A stretch of 64,000 nt of DNA from Pedobacter sp. SL55 (GCF_026625705.1 NZ_CP113059.1:3596001-3660000), one strand, 5' to 3'. Shown: positions 36,609-47,283, numbered from the stretch's first letter. Notes: generated by a model from the sequence alone, not told the origin. A program made the numbers and translations.

Positions 36609-38198
36609 ATGCTCAAAAAATTAATCCTCTCGGCTGTGGCGCTTGCCTCAGTTTCATTTACCCAAGCACAACAGGTAAATTTATTATGGAGTACCGACAG
36701 CGGAATGGGTTCTACCTCTAACTCGCTTGCCCGCGGCAGCGAAGGTCAAATCTTTAAGCTAAGCCTTGTACCCACATTTAGCGGGGGCATATCCCTAATA
36801 CCAAAAATTACGGTGCACAATAAAGAATTGAAAGAGACTAACCAGCAGTCCATCTCTATAGCCGATAAAGAAACAAAATCTAGCGGTATACTTACCACTA
36901 AGGACCACCTCTACTTTTTTACCAATATGTATGACAAAAAACTTAAAAGTACAGGCTTCTATTGCCAGGCCTTAGACATCAATTCTTTTAAAAACAAGGG
37001 AGAAAACACCAACCTCATTAGCCTAGCTGCCGATAAGGAGGCTCAACAGCCCATTTTCAAATATCAACTTTCTGCGGACTCTACCAAGTTGCTGGTAACA
37101 GGCGCTCCAAATGATCGCTCTGGAACTGGAAAATATTACCTAGGCGTTTATAATGAAGCAATGAAAAAACTATGGGATAAAACTATAGACTTACCCAATA
37201 AAGGCAAAGATATGGTAGTGCTTAACGAAAGCATAACCAACGATGGCAGGGTAGTACTTTTAGTGAAGCATTTTGATAAGGGAACACCAAATGAGCATAT
37301 TACACAAGGTGGAAAGAAATTACCCGCTTATAGCACCAAGCTATTATGGTTTGATAAAGGGGAAACGACCCAAAAAGAACTACCATTGAATACTGGCGAT
37401 AGATTTATCCACTCTATAGCCCTAGCTAAAGAGGAAAAAAACGAATTGACCTTATTTGGATTATACCAACAAAAACCCGAAGGGAATATCAATGGCTACG
37501 CTGTTTTTAAGGTAACTGATAATAAGGCCGAAACCACAAATACTGGCGAGTTTGCGGCTACGCTGCTCCAAAGCATGGAAAAAGATGAACAGGGTAGCAA
37601 CAACAAAAAAGATGGCGGATTAAGCCCCTACTTTAAGTTTGTGAAGATGGAAACCCGAGAAAATGGCGACCGCGATTTCTTGCTTGAGTTTACCAAAGGC
37701 AGACTTACCCCTACCGGTTTTACAGTTGGGTCAGACCCAAGGGCAAGCTCAAGACCGAGCGCATTGATATTTGTACACGGCAATATCATCGATATCAACA
37801 TTAAAGCTAACGGAGAAAAGTTGATTACGAGAATTCCAAAATCCCAGGATGTGGCAGATCTCGATCATGTATCTAGCTTTAACACTTTGGTGTACAAAGA
37901 CAAGCTATTGGTTTTTTATAACGATGCCAGTGACAATTTAAAACAGGATATCGCTTCTAAACCCAAAAAGACAAATTTTGGAATAGGTGGCAGAAAACTT
38001 TTAGGATCAGTTGATGCAAACTTGGCCATGGCTATTATAGATGCCCAAGGCAACGTATCTAGGAAAATCATCATCGACAGAAAACAGACACCGCTTATTC
38101 CGGCCGTAAATGCTTCGATCAAAATGTCTGCTAACCAATTGGCATTTTATGCCATAAACGGACGCAAAGAATTAATCGGATTACTTGAAGTGAAATAG
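36609..38198 (+). CDS. Secreted protein of unknown function, beta-propeller-like
   Basis: 529 residues with a signal peptide (LILSAVALASVSFTQAQQ). The rest alternates short strands and loops (KDHLYFFTNMYDKKL, STKLLWFDKGE, ANLAMAIIDAQGNVSRKIII) suggestive of a beta-propeller or WD-like fold; no catalytic motif and no T9SS or lipobox sequence. It is transcribed away from the polysaccharide locus. I do not recognise the family. Confidence 0.7.
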   Translation: MLKKLILSAVALASVSFTQAQQVNLLWSTDSGMGSTSNSLARGSEGQIFKLSLVPTFSGGISLIPKITVHNKELKETNQQSISIADKETKSSGILTTKDHLYFFTNMYDKKLKSTGFYCQALDINSFKNKGENTNLISLAADKEAQQPIFKYQLSADSTKLLVTGAPNDRSGTGKYYLGVYNEAMKKLWDKTIDLPNKGKDMVVLNESITNDGRVVLLVKHFDKGTPNEHITQGGKKLPAYSTKLLWFDKGETTQKELPLNTGDRFIHSIALAKEEKNELTLFGLYQQKPEGNINGYAVFKVTDNKAETTNTGEFAATLLQSMEKDEQGSNNKKDGGLSPYFKFVKMETRENGDRDFLLEFTKGRLTPTGFTVGSDPRASSRPSALIFVHGNIIDINIKANGEKLITRIPKSQDVADLDHVSSFNTLVYKDKLLVFYNDASDNLKQDIASKPKKTNFGIGGRKLLGSVDANLAMAIIDAQGNVSRKIIIDRKQTPLIPAVNASIKMSANQLAFYAINGRKELIGLLEVK

Positions 38199-38250
38199 AT
38201 TTGATTGTAGAATCGTTGGGAGATACAGTTTTTAGGAACTTCTCTCCTCT

Positions 38251-38272
38251 GGCCTAAGCGGACGCTTAGGCC
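38251..38272. repeat. Perfect palindrome near the RAYT gene
   Basis: GGCCTAAGCG at 38251-38260 and CGCTTAGGCC at 38263-38272 are perfect ten-base inverted copies with a two-base centre (GA). It lies 53 bases after the end of the + strand gene and could serve as a REP element or terminator-like stem (no T run follows). Confidence 0.75.
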
Positions 38273-38344
38273 TATTCCAAAAACTTTATTTCCAACAGGC
38301 CTTTCTCTCCTGCATAATCTCTTGCACTACTATAAACCCACTTT

Positions 38345-38391
38345 AGCGCAAGTCTTAGCGCCTAAGGTCGAGTCAGAGCCCGACTTGTGCT
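38345..38391. repeat. REP-like palindromic element, left of RAYT
   Basis: AGCGCAAGTC (38345-38354) and GACTTGTGCT (38382-38391) are near-perfect inverted arms with one G-T pair, with smaller stems CTTAG/CTAAG and GTCG/CGAC inside. The same word (GCACAAGTC/GACTTGCGC) recurs on the other side of the transposase gene, as expected for REP sequences served by a RAYT. Confidence 0.65.
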
Positions 38392-38399
38392 TCTATGAT

Positions 38400-38954
38400 C
38401 TACAATAACATTATCTTTAAAACTCCCCTGCCACCTTCATAATCTATGGCACTACTATAGATGTATGATGATGCCATGCTTACCAAGCCCGCCTTTACTG
38501 GGTTTTGATGGATATAAGCTAACTTCTGTTGTAAAACACGAGTATTATGGAGATCTAATTCTATTGGATGGTTATCGTGTTGCCAAAACTGATAATGGGT
38601 ATTGTTACTATTGCCTTTTCCTGCCTTTGCAAATAGAAATAACATCCAATCTCTCCTGCTCTCTACAATGTTCGCCCTTATTTCTTTTAATATCCGATAA
38701 GCAGCATATTTTTTCATATCTCTCATGATATGCGCTAAACGGCTACCTACATTGGCACTGATAATCATATGTACATGATTGCTCATGATGACATAGCTAT
38801 GTATCCTTAAACCCTTCTCTTTTATACAATAAGCAAATATTTCTATCAGTATATCCTTATAGACAACCCTTGTAAATACATCTATCCAACCTACCACCGC
38901 AAAGGTTACAAAATAAAGTCCTTCTGGATTGCTAAACTTATACTTGATGCTCAT
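38400..38954 (-). CDS. REP-associated tyrosine transposase (RAYT, Y1_Tnp/IS200-like)
   Basis: 184 residues. Seen: the HUH metal/strand-cleavage motif SNHVHMII near residue 60, preceded by IHSYVIM, and the family's C-terminal LAYIHQNPVKAGLV. Single-copy RAYTs act on short palindromic REP sequences in trans and are usually domesticated rather than mobile. REP-like palindromes flank the gene on both sides (38345-38391 and 39008-39050). The catalytic Tyr is likely in the helix KKYAAYRILKEI. The gene ends 9 bases from the left REP. Confidence 0.88.
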   Translation of the reverse strand: MSIKYKFSNPEGLYFVTFAVVGWIDVFTRVVYKDILIEIFAYCIKEKGLRIHSYVIMSNHVHMIISANVGSRLAHIMRDMKKYAAYRILKEIRANIVESRRDWMLFLFAKAGKGNSNNTHYQFWQHDNHPIELDLHNTRVLQQKLAYIHQNPVKAGLVSMASSYIYSSAIDYEGGRGVLKIMLL

Positions 38955-38956
38955 CT

Positions 38957-39050
38957 AGTCTTAAAGATAAGACTTAACATAGATTAAACCAAGCTATTGC
39001 TAACCTAGCACAAGTCAGCCAACCCTCAAACCTATTCACAAGACTTGCGC
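38957..39050. repeat. REP-like palindromes, right of RAYT
   Basis: Two stems lie just upstream of the transposase start: AGTCTTA/TAAGACT (38957-38963 with 38968-38974, four-base loop) and GCACAAGTC/GACTTGCGC (39008-39016 with 39042-39050). The second matches the left element at 38345-38391. The following 39051-39121 holds no gene. Confidence 0.6.
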
Positions 39051-39121
39051 CATTAGGGTACAACTAATCTAAGCGCTCACGCCGAAACACAAACCTTACG
39101 TCAAGGAGGGAAAATAAACTA

Positions 39122-39604
39122 TTACTTTAAAAATATCTTCTCCAGCTCAATTGGTAACATCTTGAAGCCAAAAAAATACTTTAGATAAGTGGCATTAAGA
39201 TTTACACAATAATTAGGTGTTTCAATAGGTATCCAAAATTTGCTTTCTATCACTGCATCATGACCTACTTGTAAGTAACCTGTTTCACACAGTATTTTTA
39301 AATCTTCATTTTCTCCAGAGTCAATATTTGTCCCGCCTACATCAAAAAATTTATATTTACCATATCTAAACTGTGATTTATCATATATCCATGATTTGTT
39401 TCTTTTTACTAAGACCACTCCGGTAAAAACCATATATCCATAATTTAATTGAACATCTATGCCAGTTTTATTTAATGGATGCCCATCCATTATAGTCAAA
39501 TTAACATAAGGCATTAACATCTTATCATCGTTCAGCAAATAGTCCTTAAAAAAAGATTCGGATGTATTTATAAAATCAAAAGATTCGTTAAAACTAAATT
39601 TCAT
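39122..39604 (-). CDS. Candidate immunity protein for the RHS toxin
   Basis: 160 residues, no signal peptide or membrane segment, mixed alpha/beta (GIDVQLNYGYMVFTGVVLVK, LQVGHDAVIESKFWIP). I do not recognise the family. It begins one base after the stop of the RHS gene on the same strand, the classic place for a polymorphic-toxin immunity gene, so the call rests on context. It would bind and block the C-terminal toxin domain in the cytoplasm. Confidence 0.6.
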   Translation of the reverse strand: MKFSFNESFDFINTSESFFKDYLLNDDKMLMPYVNLTIMDGHPLNKTGIDVQLNYGYMVFTGVVLVKRNKSWIYDKSQFRYGKYKFFDVGGTNIDSGENEDLKILCETGYLQVGHDAVIESKFWIPIETPNYCVNLNATYLKYFFGFKMLPIELEKIFLK

Positions 39605-39605
39605 A

Positions 39606-42128
39606 TTATTTCTTTTTTAAAATTACCTCGTAAACATCTCCTGTTATAGGCTTTCCAGTTGTTGTTTTCATAAGTTTCTTTTCAGCTTCACTAATTAATG
39701 CTTTCGATTTTAAAACTTCAAAATTTTCGAGCCCCTCCGCCGTTCCTTTTAGTATCTGATTAAAATACTTATTGGATTCTGTTCCTCGAACTGTAATTGT
39801 CCCTCCTTTTTTTAGCAATTGAGAGGCATCAGCAATATAATCTGAATAACCAAACGGATTATTAGCAACAATTTTATCAACTTTGCCTGTTATATTGTTT
39901 TTTTTGGCCACTTGCACAAACTCTTCAATAGTACCTTTAAATCCAGCCTCTGCCACAGGATCCACATTTAAGGCTCCTTTGATATTAGATTTTTGGCCGC
40001 CAAAAAAATCGAGAATAACAGGCTTGCCAGATTTAATTACCAGTCCAATAGTAGCTGAAAGAATTTCCCCCATGGCAGCACCTGCAACTATACGAACCCC
40101 CTCCATAGTTTGATCTGAATCTTTCTTTATTGCCCCTTTAGCTATTTTGTAGCCGCCAAAAAGCATTACACCATCCCAAAATATAGTTGCCAATCTTCCT
40201 GCTCCGCCTGTTAAAGCACCACCAACAAACAAAAATGCATCAATATTATGCTGTCTTATTATCGCATCTGCATTTTTAGGATCTTTTTTATGCAGGTCCG
40301 CTTCATAAGCCCTATTAGAGGATACGGCTTGGGCTATCTGAAAAGGAGTCCCCTCTAAGCCATCAACATCTATCATAGCGATAGGATTGTTACTAGAAAA
40401 TTGATATGGTGTCAAGGCAGCGTATTCTCTAGTTAGAGGATTCACACTCAAGAACTTACCAATCCTCGGATTGTAGATCCTCATTCCATAGTCCTGCTGG
40501 CCTCCCTCTCCCTTACCAACCTCATTATCATTCTCCTTGCCGTTAAATCCATAACGGTAACTGCCCCCTAAGTTAAAATTTCTTCCTGGCATTTGGCCAC
40601 CAAAGGCATAATAATCATTGGCACTTACTACTTCAGCTTCGTAACCACCACCTGTAAGAGGTACACGCTTGTCACTTATTACGGCCAGTACGTTACCCAA
40701 ATGGTTACTGAGTTCAAAGAACTTATTGCCCACGTCATTCCAGACCTGTTGGGCATTTCCCGTAGCTAAAATAACATTTGGTTTCCACATACCCAAACGG
40801 CTACTGCCATAAAGTTGTTGCTCACGCCAATACAAAGGGTTGCTATCTTGTTTATCGTATACTGCCAGAGTATTGCCCTGGGCATCGCGTACATAATAGG
40901 TAGAAGTACCATCGTAGGTTTTGCCAACACGGTTGCCCGAGGCATCATATTGGTAAGCAATGGTCTTATCTATGGTTTGGTCGCCATTTAAATCTTTGCC
41001 AATGCTTTTGATTTTGCCATATACGTTCCAGTCAATGCTTACCAGTCCCTCTTTCCGATCTTTAATCAAGTTACCGATACGGTCGTAAACATAGTTCGTT
41101 GGGGTTTGGTGGTCTATATCATTTGGATAGTTATTGGTATTATCTTGTGTATCAGCTACACCAGAAAGCTGGTTGGTAAAGGCAACGGCATCACTTGGAA
41201 CCGCATCTTCTGATGGACGATAGGTGCCCTTGGTTCCATCCGCTTTTATGTAGTAGTACGAATACTTCAGGTTATCCATATTTAATGGCATACCGGCAAA
41301 AGTATTGTTGCCCTTTCGCTGTAAGGTTAAAATATTACCATTGGCATCGTAGGCAAAATTCTCTCTAAAATCTTCTAGCTTATTGGGTGTCCAAATATTG
41401 GAAGTGGAGTTAAGCCCCTCATAAGTGGTAGTTTGGGTAATCCGGTTAAGCTGGTCGTACCTGTAGGCGTACTGTAATGCTGGGCCTACTTTAGGGATGT
41501 TAACGCCCATCATAGCTATGTTGCCGTTATAAAGTGGTTTAAATTCGTTGGCTGTATAACCACCAAAAAACGGGCGTGTACTGTTATAAAATGTACCAAT
41601 AGGCACATAATCATTTTGCCCGTAATAGTGCAGTGTGTAGCTATAGGCATCTTTACCAATGGTACTTGTAGCAGAGCCATCACGGCCCATATCTATGTTA
41701 GGGTTAAGGTTGGTACTGTTTACTCCTTTTAGCCATCCTTGTAGGGTATAGGCATAGTCAATGCCCTGTACCTTGTTTTCTTCGTTCCCAAGTTCCATAC
41801 GGGCCAATGGGCCATGCAGGTAATAACGATAGGTAGCATCTAAACGTTTGTTTGCACCCAAACTACTACCAAAACCTCTGGCATCTATATTGGCAGAAAG
41901 CGCCGACCAGGCTTCGGTCAATCGGTTTTCTGCGTCGTAATTGTATTTATAGTAAAAGGCATCATTATTTCCGTGCTGATAGGCCAAGAAATTTACTTTG
42001 CCACTTACCAGATCGTATTCATAATCTAGCTTCTTAGTACCCAAACCAGCTATCTGCTGATAGAGTGTTTTTACGTTTCCCGCAATATCATAGCTATAAT
42101 AAGAAGCATTAATGGCGGCAGTACCAGG
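39606..42128 (-). CDS. 5'-truncated RHS-repeat protein with methyltransferase-like C-terminal toxin
   Basis: The open frame runs from just after a TAG (42131-42129) with no ATG; TTG 42044 would give 812 residues (numbering used here). YD/RHS repeats fill about 1-520 (for example YQYDASGNRVGKTYDGTSTY), then the core end YNPRIGKFLSVNPLTREYA and DVDGLEG near residue 564. The variable C-terminus has a hydrophobic segment, then a Rossmann-like domain (about 675-812): VILDFFGGQ (motif I-like), NVDP (acidic end of strand 2), IVANNPFGY (motif IV-like), LKKGGTITVRGTES. This suggests a SAM-dependent methyltransferase-type toxin; target unknown. The missing N-terminus ends at the tRNA terminator, so the gene is a fragment or silent toxin cassette. 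Confidence 0.8.
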   Translation of the reverse strand, partial: PGTAAINASYYSYDIAGNVKTLYQQIAGLGTKKLDYEYDLVSGKVNFLAYQHGNNDAFYYKYNYDAENRLTEAWSALSANIDARGFGSSLGANKRLDATYRYYLHGPLARMELGNEENKVQGIDYAYTLQGWLKGVNSTNLNPNIDMGRDGSATSTIGKDAYSYTLHYYGQNDYVPIGTFYNSTRPFFGGYTANEFKPLYNGNIAMMGVNIPKVGPALQYAYRYDQLNRITQTTTYEGLNSTSNIWTPNKLEDFRENFAYDANGNILTLQRKGNNTFAGMPLNMDNLKYSYYYIKADGTKGTYRPSEDAVPSDAVAFTNQLSGVADTQDNTNNYPNDIDHQTPTNYVYDRIGNLIKDRKEGLVSIDWNVYGKIKSIGKDLNGDQTIDKTIAYQYDASGNRVGKTYDGTSTYYVRDAQGNTLAVYDKQDSNPLYWREQQLYGSSRLGMWKPNVILATGNAQQVWNDVGNKFFELSNHLGNVLAVISDKRVPLTGGGYEAEVVSANDYYAFGGQMPGRNFNLGGSYRYGFNGKENDNEVGKGEGGQQDYGMRIYNPRIGKFLSVNPLTREYAALTPYQFSSNNPIAMIDVDGLEGTPFQIAQAVSSNRAYEADLHKKDPKNADAIIRQHNIDAFLFVGGALTGGAGRLATIFWDGVMLFGGYKIAKGAIKKDSDQTMEGVRIVAGAAMGEILSATIGLVIKSGKPVILDFFGGQKSNIKGALNVDPVAEAGFKGTIEEFVQVAKKNNITGKVDKIVANNPFGYSDYIADASQLLKKGGTITVRGTESNKYFNQILKGTAEGLENFEVLKSKALISEAEKKLMKTTTGKPITGDVYEVILKKK

Positions 42129-42139
42129 CTATTTCACAT

Positions 42140-42170
42140 AAAAAAAGCTCCCCATTTTCATGAGAAGCTT
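42140..42170 (-). terminator. Terminator of tRNA(CAU)
   Basis: On the minus strand AAGCTTCTC and GGGGAGCTT pair over nine bases (two G-U), loop ATGAAAAT, followed by T7. It lies three bases after the tRNA 3' end. A diverged copy is at 15.8 kb. Confidence 0.8.
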
Positions 42171-42172
42171 TG

Positions 42173-42246
42173 TGGGCCATGATGGGCTCGAACCATCGAC
42201 CAAAAGATTATGAGTCTTCTACTCTAACCAACTGAGCTAATGGCCC
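42173..42246 (-). tRNA. tRNA with anticodon CAU (tRNA-Ile2 or tRNA-Met)
   Basis: 74 bases fold as a full cloverleaf: acceptor GGGCCAT/ATGGCCC, D arm GCTC/GAGT, anticodon arm GAAGA-CTCATAA-TCTTT, T arm GATGG-TTCGAGC-CCATC, discriminator A, no encoded CCA. Anticodon CAU fits elongator Met or the lysidine-modified Ile2. The TGGTC variable region and GACTCATAATC anticodon arm look more like E. coli tRNA-Ile2, but this is not decisive. A 3'-end copy lies at 15.8 kb. Confidence 0.92.
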
Positions 42247-42313
42247 ATCAAAAACGTATTTTGTTTTTGCGAGTGCAATGTTACATATTTGCAACGAATT
42301 TTGGAACACAAAA

Positions 42314-42949
42314 ATGGAAAAAATTAAAAATATTATCTTCGATTACGGCAATGTAATATTCGCTATCGATTTCTTGAAAACGCAAAACGCTCTGTCACAA
42401 TTAGGTATCCCTAACGTTACACAATTCTTTGCCCACAAAGGGCATAATCAATTATTTGATGATTTTGAAACAGGTAGCCTCTCTCCTGCCCAGTTTAGGG
42501 ATGGAATTAGAAAAGCAGCCAATAAATTGGACCTTACAGACCAACAGATAGATGATGCATGGAACAGCCTTTTGCTTGGCGTATCAGGTAACAATCATGA
42601 TGTGCTGTTAGAAGTAAAACAAAAATATCGTACATTCCTGTTAAGCAATAACAATAAAATTCATTACGATTGGATCATTGCCTATCTGCAAAAAGATTTT
42701 GGATCTAATAATTACGATGATTTTTTCGAAAAAGCTTACTTTTCTCAAGATACTTCAATGCGAAAGCCCAATGTAGAAATTTTTGAGATGGTACTTAAAG
42801 AAAACAGCCTCAATCCAAAAGAAACCGTATTTATTGATGATAGTCCACAGCATATAGAAGGCGCAAAAAAGGCTGGTTTAAATACTTTATTAATGGACGT
42901 ACACCCCGAGAAACTGCGTGATTTTTTAATCCATCACAAATTATTATAG
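42314..42949 (+). CDS. HAD-family hydrolase (YihX-like phosphatase)
   Basis: 211 residues from the ATG at 42314; an earlier in-frame ATG at 42278 is less likely because the HAD motif would then lie unusually far in. Motif I is IIFDYGNVIF (nucleophile Asp near residue 9), motif II FLLSNNN, motif III MRKPNVEIFEMVL with its Lys, and motif IV VFIDDSPQHIEGA. Such enzymes dephosphorylate sugar phosphates or nucleotides; the substrate is unknown. It is divergent from the tRNA and 27 bases upstream of an Mpo1-like gene. Confidence 0.9.
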   Translation: MEKIKNIIFDYGNVIFAIDFLKTQNALSQLGIPNVTQFFAHKGHNQLFDDFETGSLSPAQFRDGIRKAANKLDLTDQQIDDAWNSLLLGVSGNNHDVLLEVKQKYRTFLLSNNNKIHYDWIIAYLQKDFGSNNYDDFFEKAYFSQDTSMRKPNVEIFEMVLKENSLNPKETVFIDDSPQHIEGAKKAGLNTLLMDVHPEKLRDFLIHHKLL

Positions 42950-42976
42950 TATATTTAAGGGTAAAACATTAAAACA

Positions 42977-43294
42977 ATGAGTGTCAAAAAATACAAATCG
43001 CTACAAGAGTTTTATCCTTTTTATTTAAGCGAACATCAAAATACCACTAGCCGTATTCTTCATTTTGTAGGTACCGCGTTGGTAGTAGTTTGCTTAATTG
43101 GTGGAATTTTATTTCATGACTGGCGTTTTTTGATAGCTGTTCCTTTTTTAGGATATGGCTTTGCCTGGGTAGGGCATTTCTTTTTCGAAAAAAACAAACC
43201 TGCCACCTTTCAATATCCTGCTTACAGCTTGGCTAGCGATTTCCTATTATTTTGGGATTTACTAAATGGCAAGCAATCTTTTAGAGCGAAATAG
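42977..43294 (+). CDS. Mpo1/DUF962-family membrane protein
   Basis: 105 residues, two membrane segments (VGTALVVVCLIGGILF; FLIAVPFLGYGFAWVGHFFF). The conserved His residues of the family are visible: SEHQNTTSRILHFVG and WVGHFFFEKNKPATFQYP. Yeast Mpo1 is an Fe(II) dioxygenase acting on 2-hydroxy fatty acids; whether the bacterial homologue does the same is inference. Likely co-transcribed with the HAD gene. A loose hairpin at 43294-43323 follows it. Confidence 0.88.
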   Translation: MSVKKYKSLQEFYPFYLSEHQNTTSRILHFVGTALVVVCLIGGILFHDWRFLIAVPFLGYGFAWVGHFFFEKNKPATFQYPAYSLASDFLLFWDLLNGKQSFRAK

Positions 43295-43458
43295 CTTTTA
43301 CCTATCAACCTATAGATAAAAGCACTTTGGTATCCTGCTAAAACCCTCGTACCTTTAGACAAACCATAAGGTAAAAACACCACAAACAAAGACAGCTTAA
43401 AATGTTTTATATAGGTGTTAGACCAAAAGATTTATTGTACTTCGATCACTAAAATTAA

Positions 43459-45738
<2,280 letters not shown>

Positions 45739-45763
45739 GAGATCATTGTTATAATATTTAATT

Positions 45764-45791
45764 AAAGGTTACGTTTGTCGTAACCTTTTTT
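45764..45791 (+). terminator. Intrinsic terminator of katG
   Basis: AAAGGTTACG / CGTAACCTTT, ten perfect pairs with a five-base loop, followed by a run of T (45786-45791). It starts 26 bases after the katG stop. Confidence 0.88.
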
Positions 45792-45948
45792 GCTTCATAA
45801 AACTGACCCTGAAATAAATTTAGGGTGGCGATTAATTAACGTTTCGTCATGCTGAATTTATTTCAGCATCAGTCTAACATATAGTCTTCAAATTGTAACA
45901 AAATCTTTTCTTTTTGCTTTTCTCCTCCAACAAAAGCATATTTGCTTA

Positions 45949-46098
45949 ATGTGCAAAAAATCGACATATCAATTACTCATCGGCTTCTTAAAAAAGGAGA
46001 AGGATATTGTATTATCTTTTGCTCTTCTATCAACAGTATTGTTTAGCATCATTATTAATCCGATTGCTTTAAACCAAAGCAAGGATTTTATTAGCTAA
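45949..46098 (+). CDS. Possible small membrane protein (49 aa)
   Basis: ATG at 45949 opens 49 codons with one hydrophobic stretch (IVLSFALLSTVLFSIIINPI) after a basic N-terminus (MCKKSTY). It has no RBS or promoter I can recognise and no known homologue to me. It lies in the 475-base gap after katG, which otherwise holds the terminator and a palindromic word (ATGCTGAATTTATTTCAGCAT at 45849-45869, minus its last base). May be spurious. Confidence 0.25.
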   Translation: MCKKSTYQLLIGFLKKEKDIVLSFALLSTVLFSIIINPIALNQSKDFIS

Positions 46099-46214
46099 AC
46101 CCCGATTTCAGCATTTTTCTTTTTAAAGATCTCGGGGAATAACCACCTACGAATTTAATTTAATGCCTTAAACGTGTATGCGTTGGGTTATTTATTCATT
46201 TAATTTTCATTTCA

Positions 46215-46607
46215 ATGGAAACAAAGTCAATTTTATTGTCTAAAAGCGATTACAAATTTTTAAACGAGCACTTAGAAAAAGCCGTTATGAGCGATTATAA
46301 CAAATCTCGTTTAAGAGAAGAAGTTAAAAATGCTAAAATATTCGATGACGACAAGCTGCCTACAGATGTGGTTTCGCTTTACACCGAAGCCAAAATAGAA
46401 AGCACAGATAACAGTCAAACTTTTGTTTTTAAATTAGTTCTACCTAAAGATGCGAACATCAAACAACAAAAAGTATCTATCTTTGCGCCAATTAGCATTG
46501 CATTATGGGGTTACCAAACCGGCGACCTAATTAACTGGGAAATGCCTGATGGAATTAAAGAATTTAAAATTATCTCGGTAAGGAAACTTGCCGAAAACGA
46601 GCATTAG
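46215..46607 (+). CDS. Rnk/GreA-GreB C-terminal-like protein
   Basis: 130 residues. The last two thirds match the C-terminal FKBP-like domain of GreA/GreB and of Rnk (VFKLVLPKDANIKQQKVSIF, SIALWGYQTGDLINWEMP). The N-terminal part (KSDYKFLNEHLEKA) is too short for the full Gre coiled coil. Rnk-type proteins bind RNA polymerase near the secondary channel. Single gene, no evident operon. Confidence 0.85.
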   Translation: METKSILLSKSDYKFLNEHLEKAVMSDYNKSRLREEVKNAKIFDDDKLPTDVVSLYTEAKIESTDNSQTFVFKLVLPKDANIKQQKVSIFAPISIALWGYQTGDLINWEMPDGIKEFKIISVRKLAENEH

Positions 46608-46691
46608 ATTTAAAGTGAGTTATGGGCTTAATCTTGGCTAACCGACCTTGAAATAAATTCAGGGTGACGGCATGGACGGTTCACTTTTTAG

Positions 46692-46757
46692 CATTGGCAT
46701 ATTCGCCAATGTGTAATTATGAATTTTGACTTTCTAGCGTTGGCGTTATCGCCAACG
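46692..46757. repeat. Two tandem hairpin repeats
   Basis: CATTGGC/GCCAATG (46692-46711) and CGTTGGCG/CGCCAACG (46738-46757, eight perfect pairs, loop TTAT) are each followed by GTG(T/C)AATTATGA. Two diverged copies of a 46-base unit, REP-like in form. They lie just before a small membrane-protein gene. Confidence 0.7.
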
Positions 46758-46792
46758 TGCAATTATGATTTCAAATAATTAACCTTCAAGTG

Positions 46793-46915
46793 ATGAAAAC
46801 GGAACGAGCAGAAAAACTAAAAAAGTGGATTAAAAAACTTGGCTTTTGGGGCTTTATGTTTTTCTTAGTGAAAGGCTTGGTTTGGTTAGCTGTAGGTTAT
46901 TTTATTGTCAAGTAG
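46793..46915 (+). CDS. Micro-membrane protein, copy 1 (40 aa)
   Basis: ATG at 46793, 40 residues: a charged N-terminus (KTERAEKLKKWIKK), then one membrane segment LGFWGFMFFLVKGLVWLAV and GYFIVK. A second gene at 47615 encodes the same segment with one conservative change (Met to Leu), while their N-termini differ. Conservation of the hydrophobic part in two copies supports a real protein. I do not know a function. Confidence 0.65.
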   Translation: MKTERAEKLKKWIKKLGFWGFMFFLVKGLVWLAVGYFIVK

Positions 46916-47043
46916 TTAGATAAAAGAGCAAAGAGCAAGGAATAAAGATTTCACACCTAATCGTTGCTCTTTACTCCTTGCTCTTTAGTCAAATAATCAA
47001 GTATTTGGTTCTACTTGCTATTTTCTATTCCAATTCATATTAA

Positions 47044-47283
47044 TTAAGGGATGTCGTATTTAAACACTTTTATTTTTGTATCGGTTACTGTAGCAATGTA
47101 CGGAATACCCTCTTCCGATATACGCATTGTAATTTTATCAGGCACACCTGTTTGAATTGTTTTTGCTGGGTTCCAGTTTTGAGTGTCATTATTAAATGTT
47201 TGAACTTTTAAGCCATTAGCATCGCCATGCGCAAAGTAAAGTGTTCCATTTGGATGTACGGCTAAAGCAATATTGTCTCTTTG
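47044..47283 (-). pseudogene. C-terminal remnant of a beta-propeller-like protein
   Basis: An open frame of about 79 codons, bounded upstream by a stop (47286-47284) and lacking a start. It reads DNIALAVHPNGTLYFAHGDA near its beginning and ends KIKVFKYDIP. The pattern fits a few blades of a sugar- or Kelch-type propeller. No intact upstream part is present in the window. Confidence 0.5.

Noticed and set aside
38221..38290. Intrinsic terminator at the GGCCTAAGCG palindrome
   Set aside because: The stem is perfect but the centre is only two bases and no T run follows; a REP-type element is more likely.
39606..42128. Complete RHS gene with TTG start
   Set aside because: The frame continues in RHS-type sequence upstream of the TTG to a stop at the tRNA terminator, so the gene lacks its 5' part.
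45949..46098. Confident small protein after katG
   Set aside because: Kept only as a low-confidence entry: no promoter, no duplicate copy and no known similarity.
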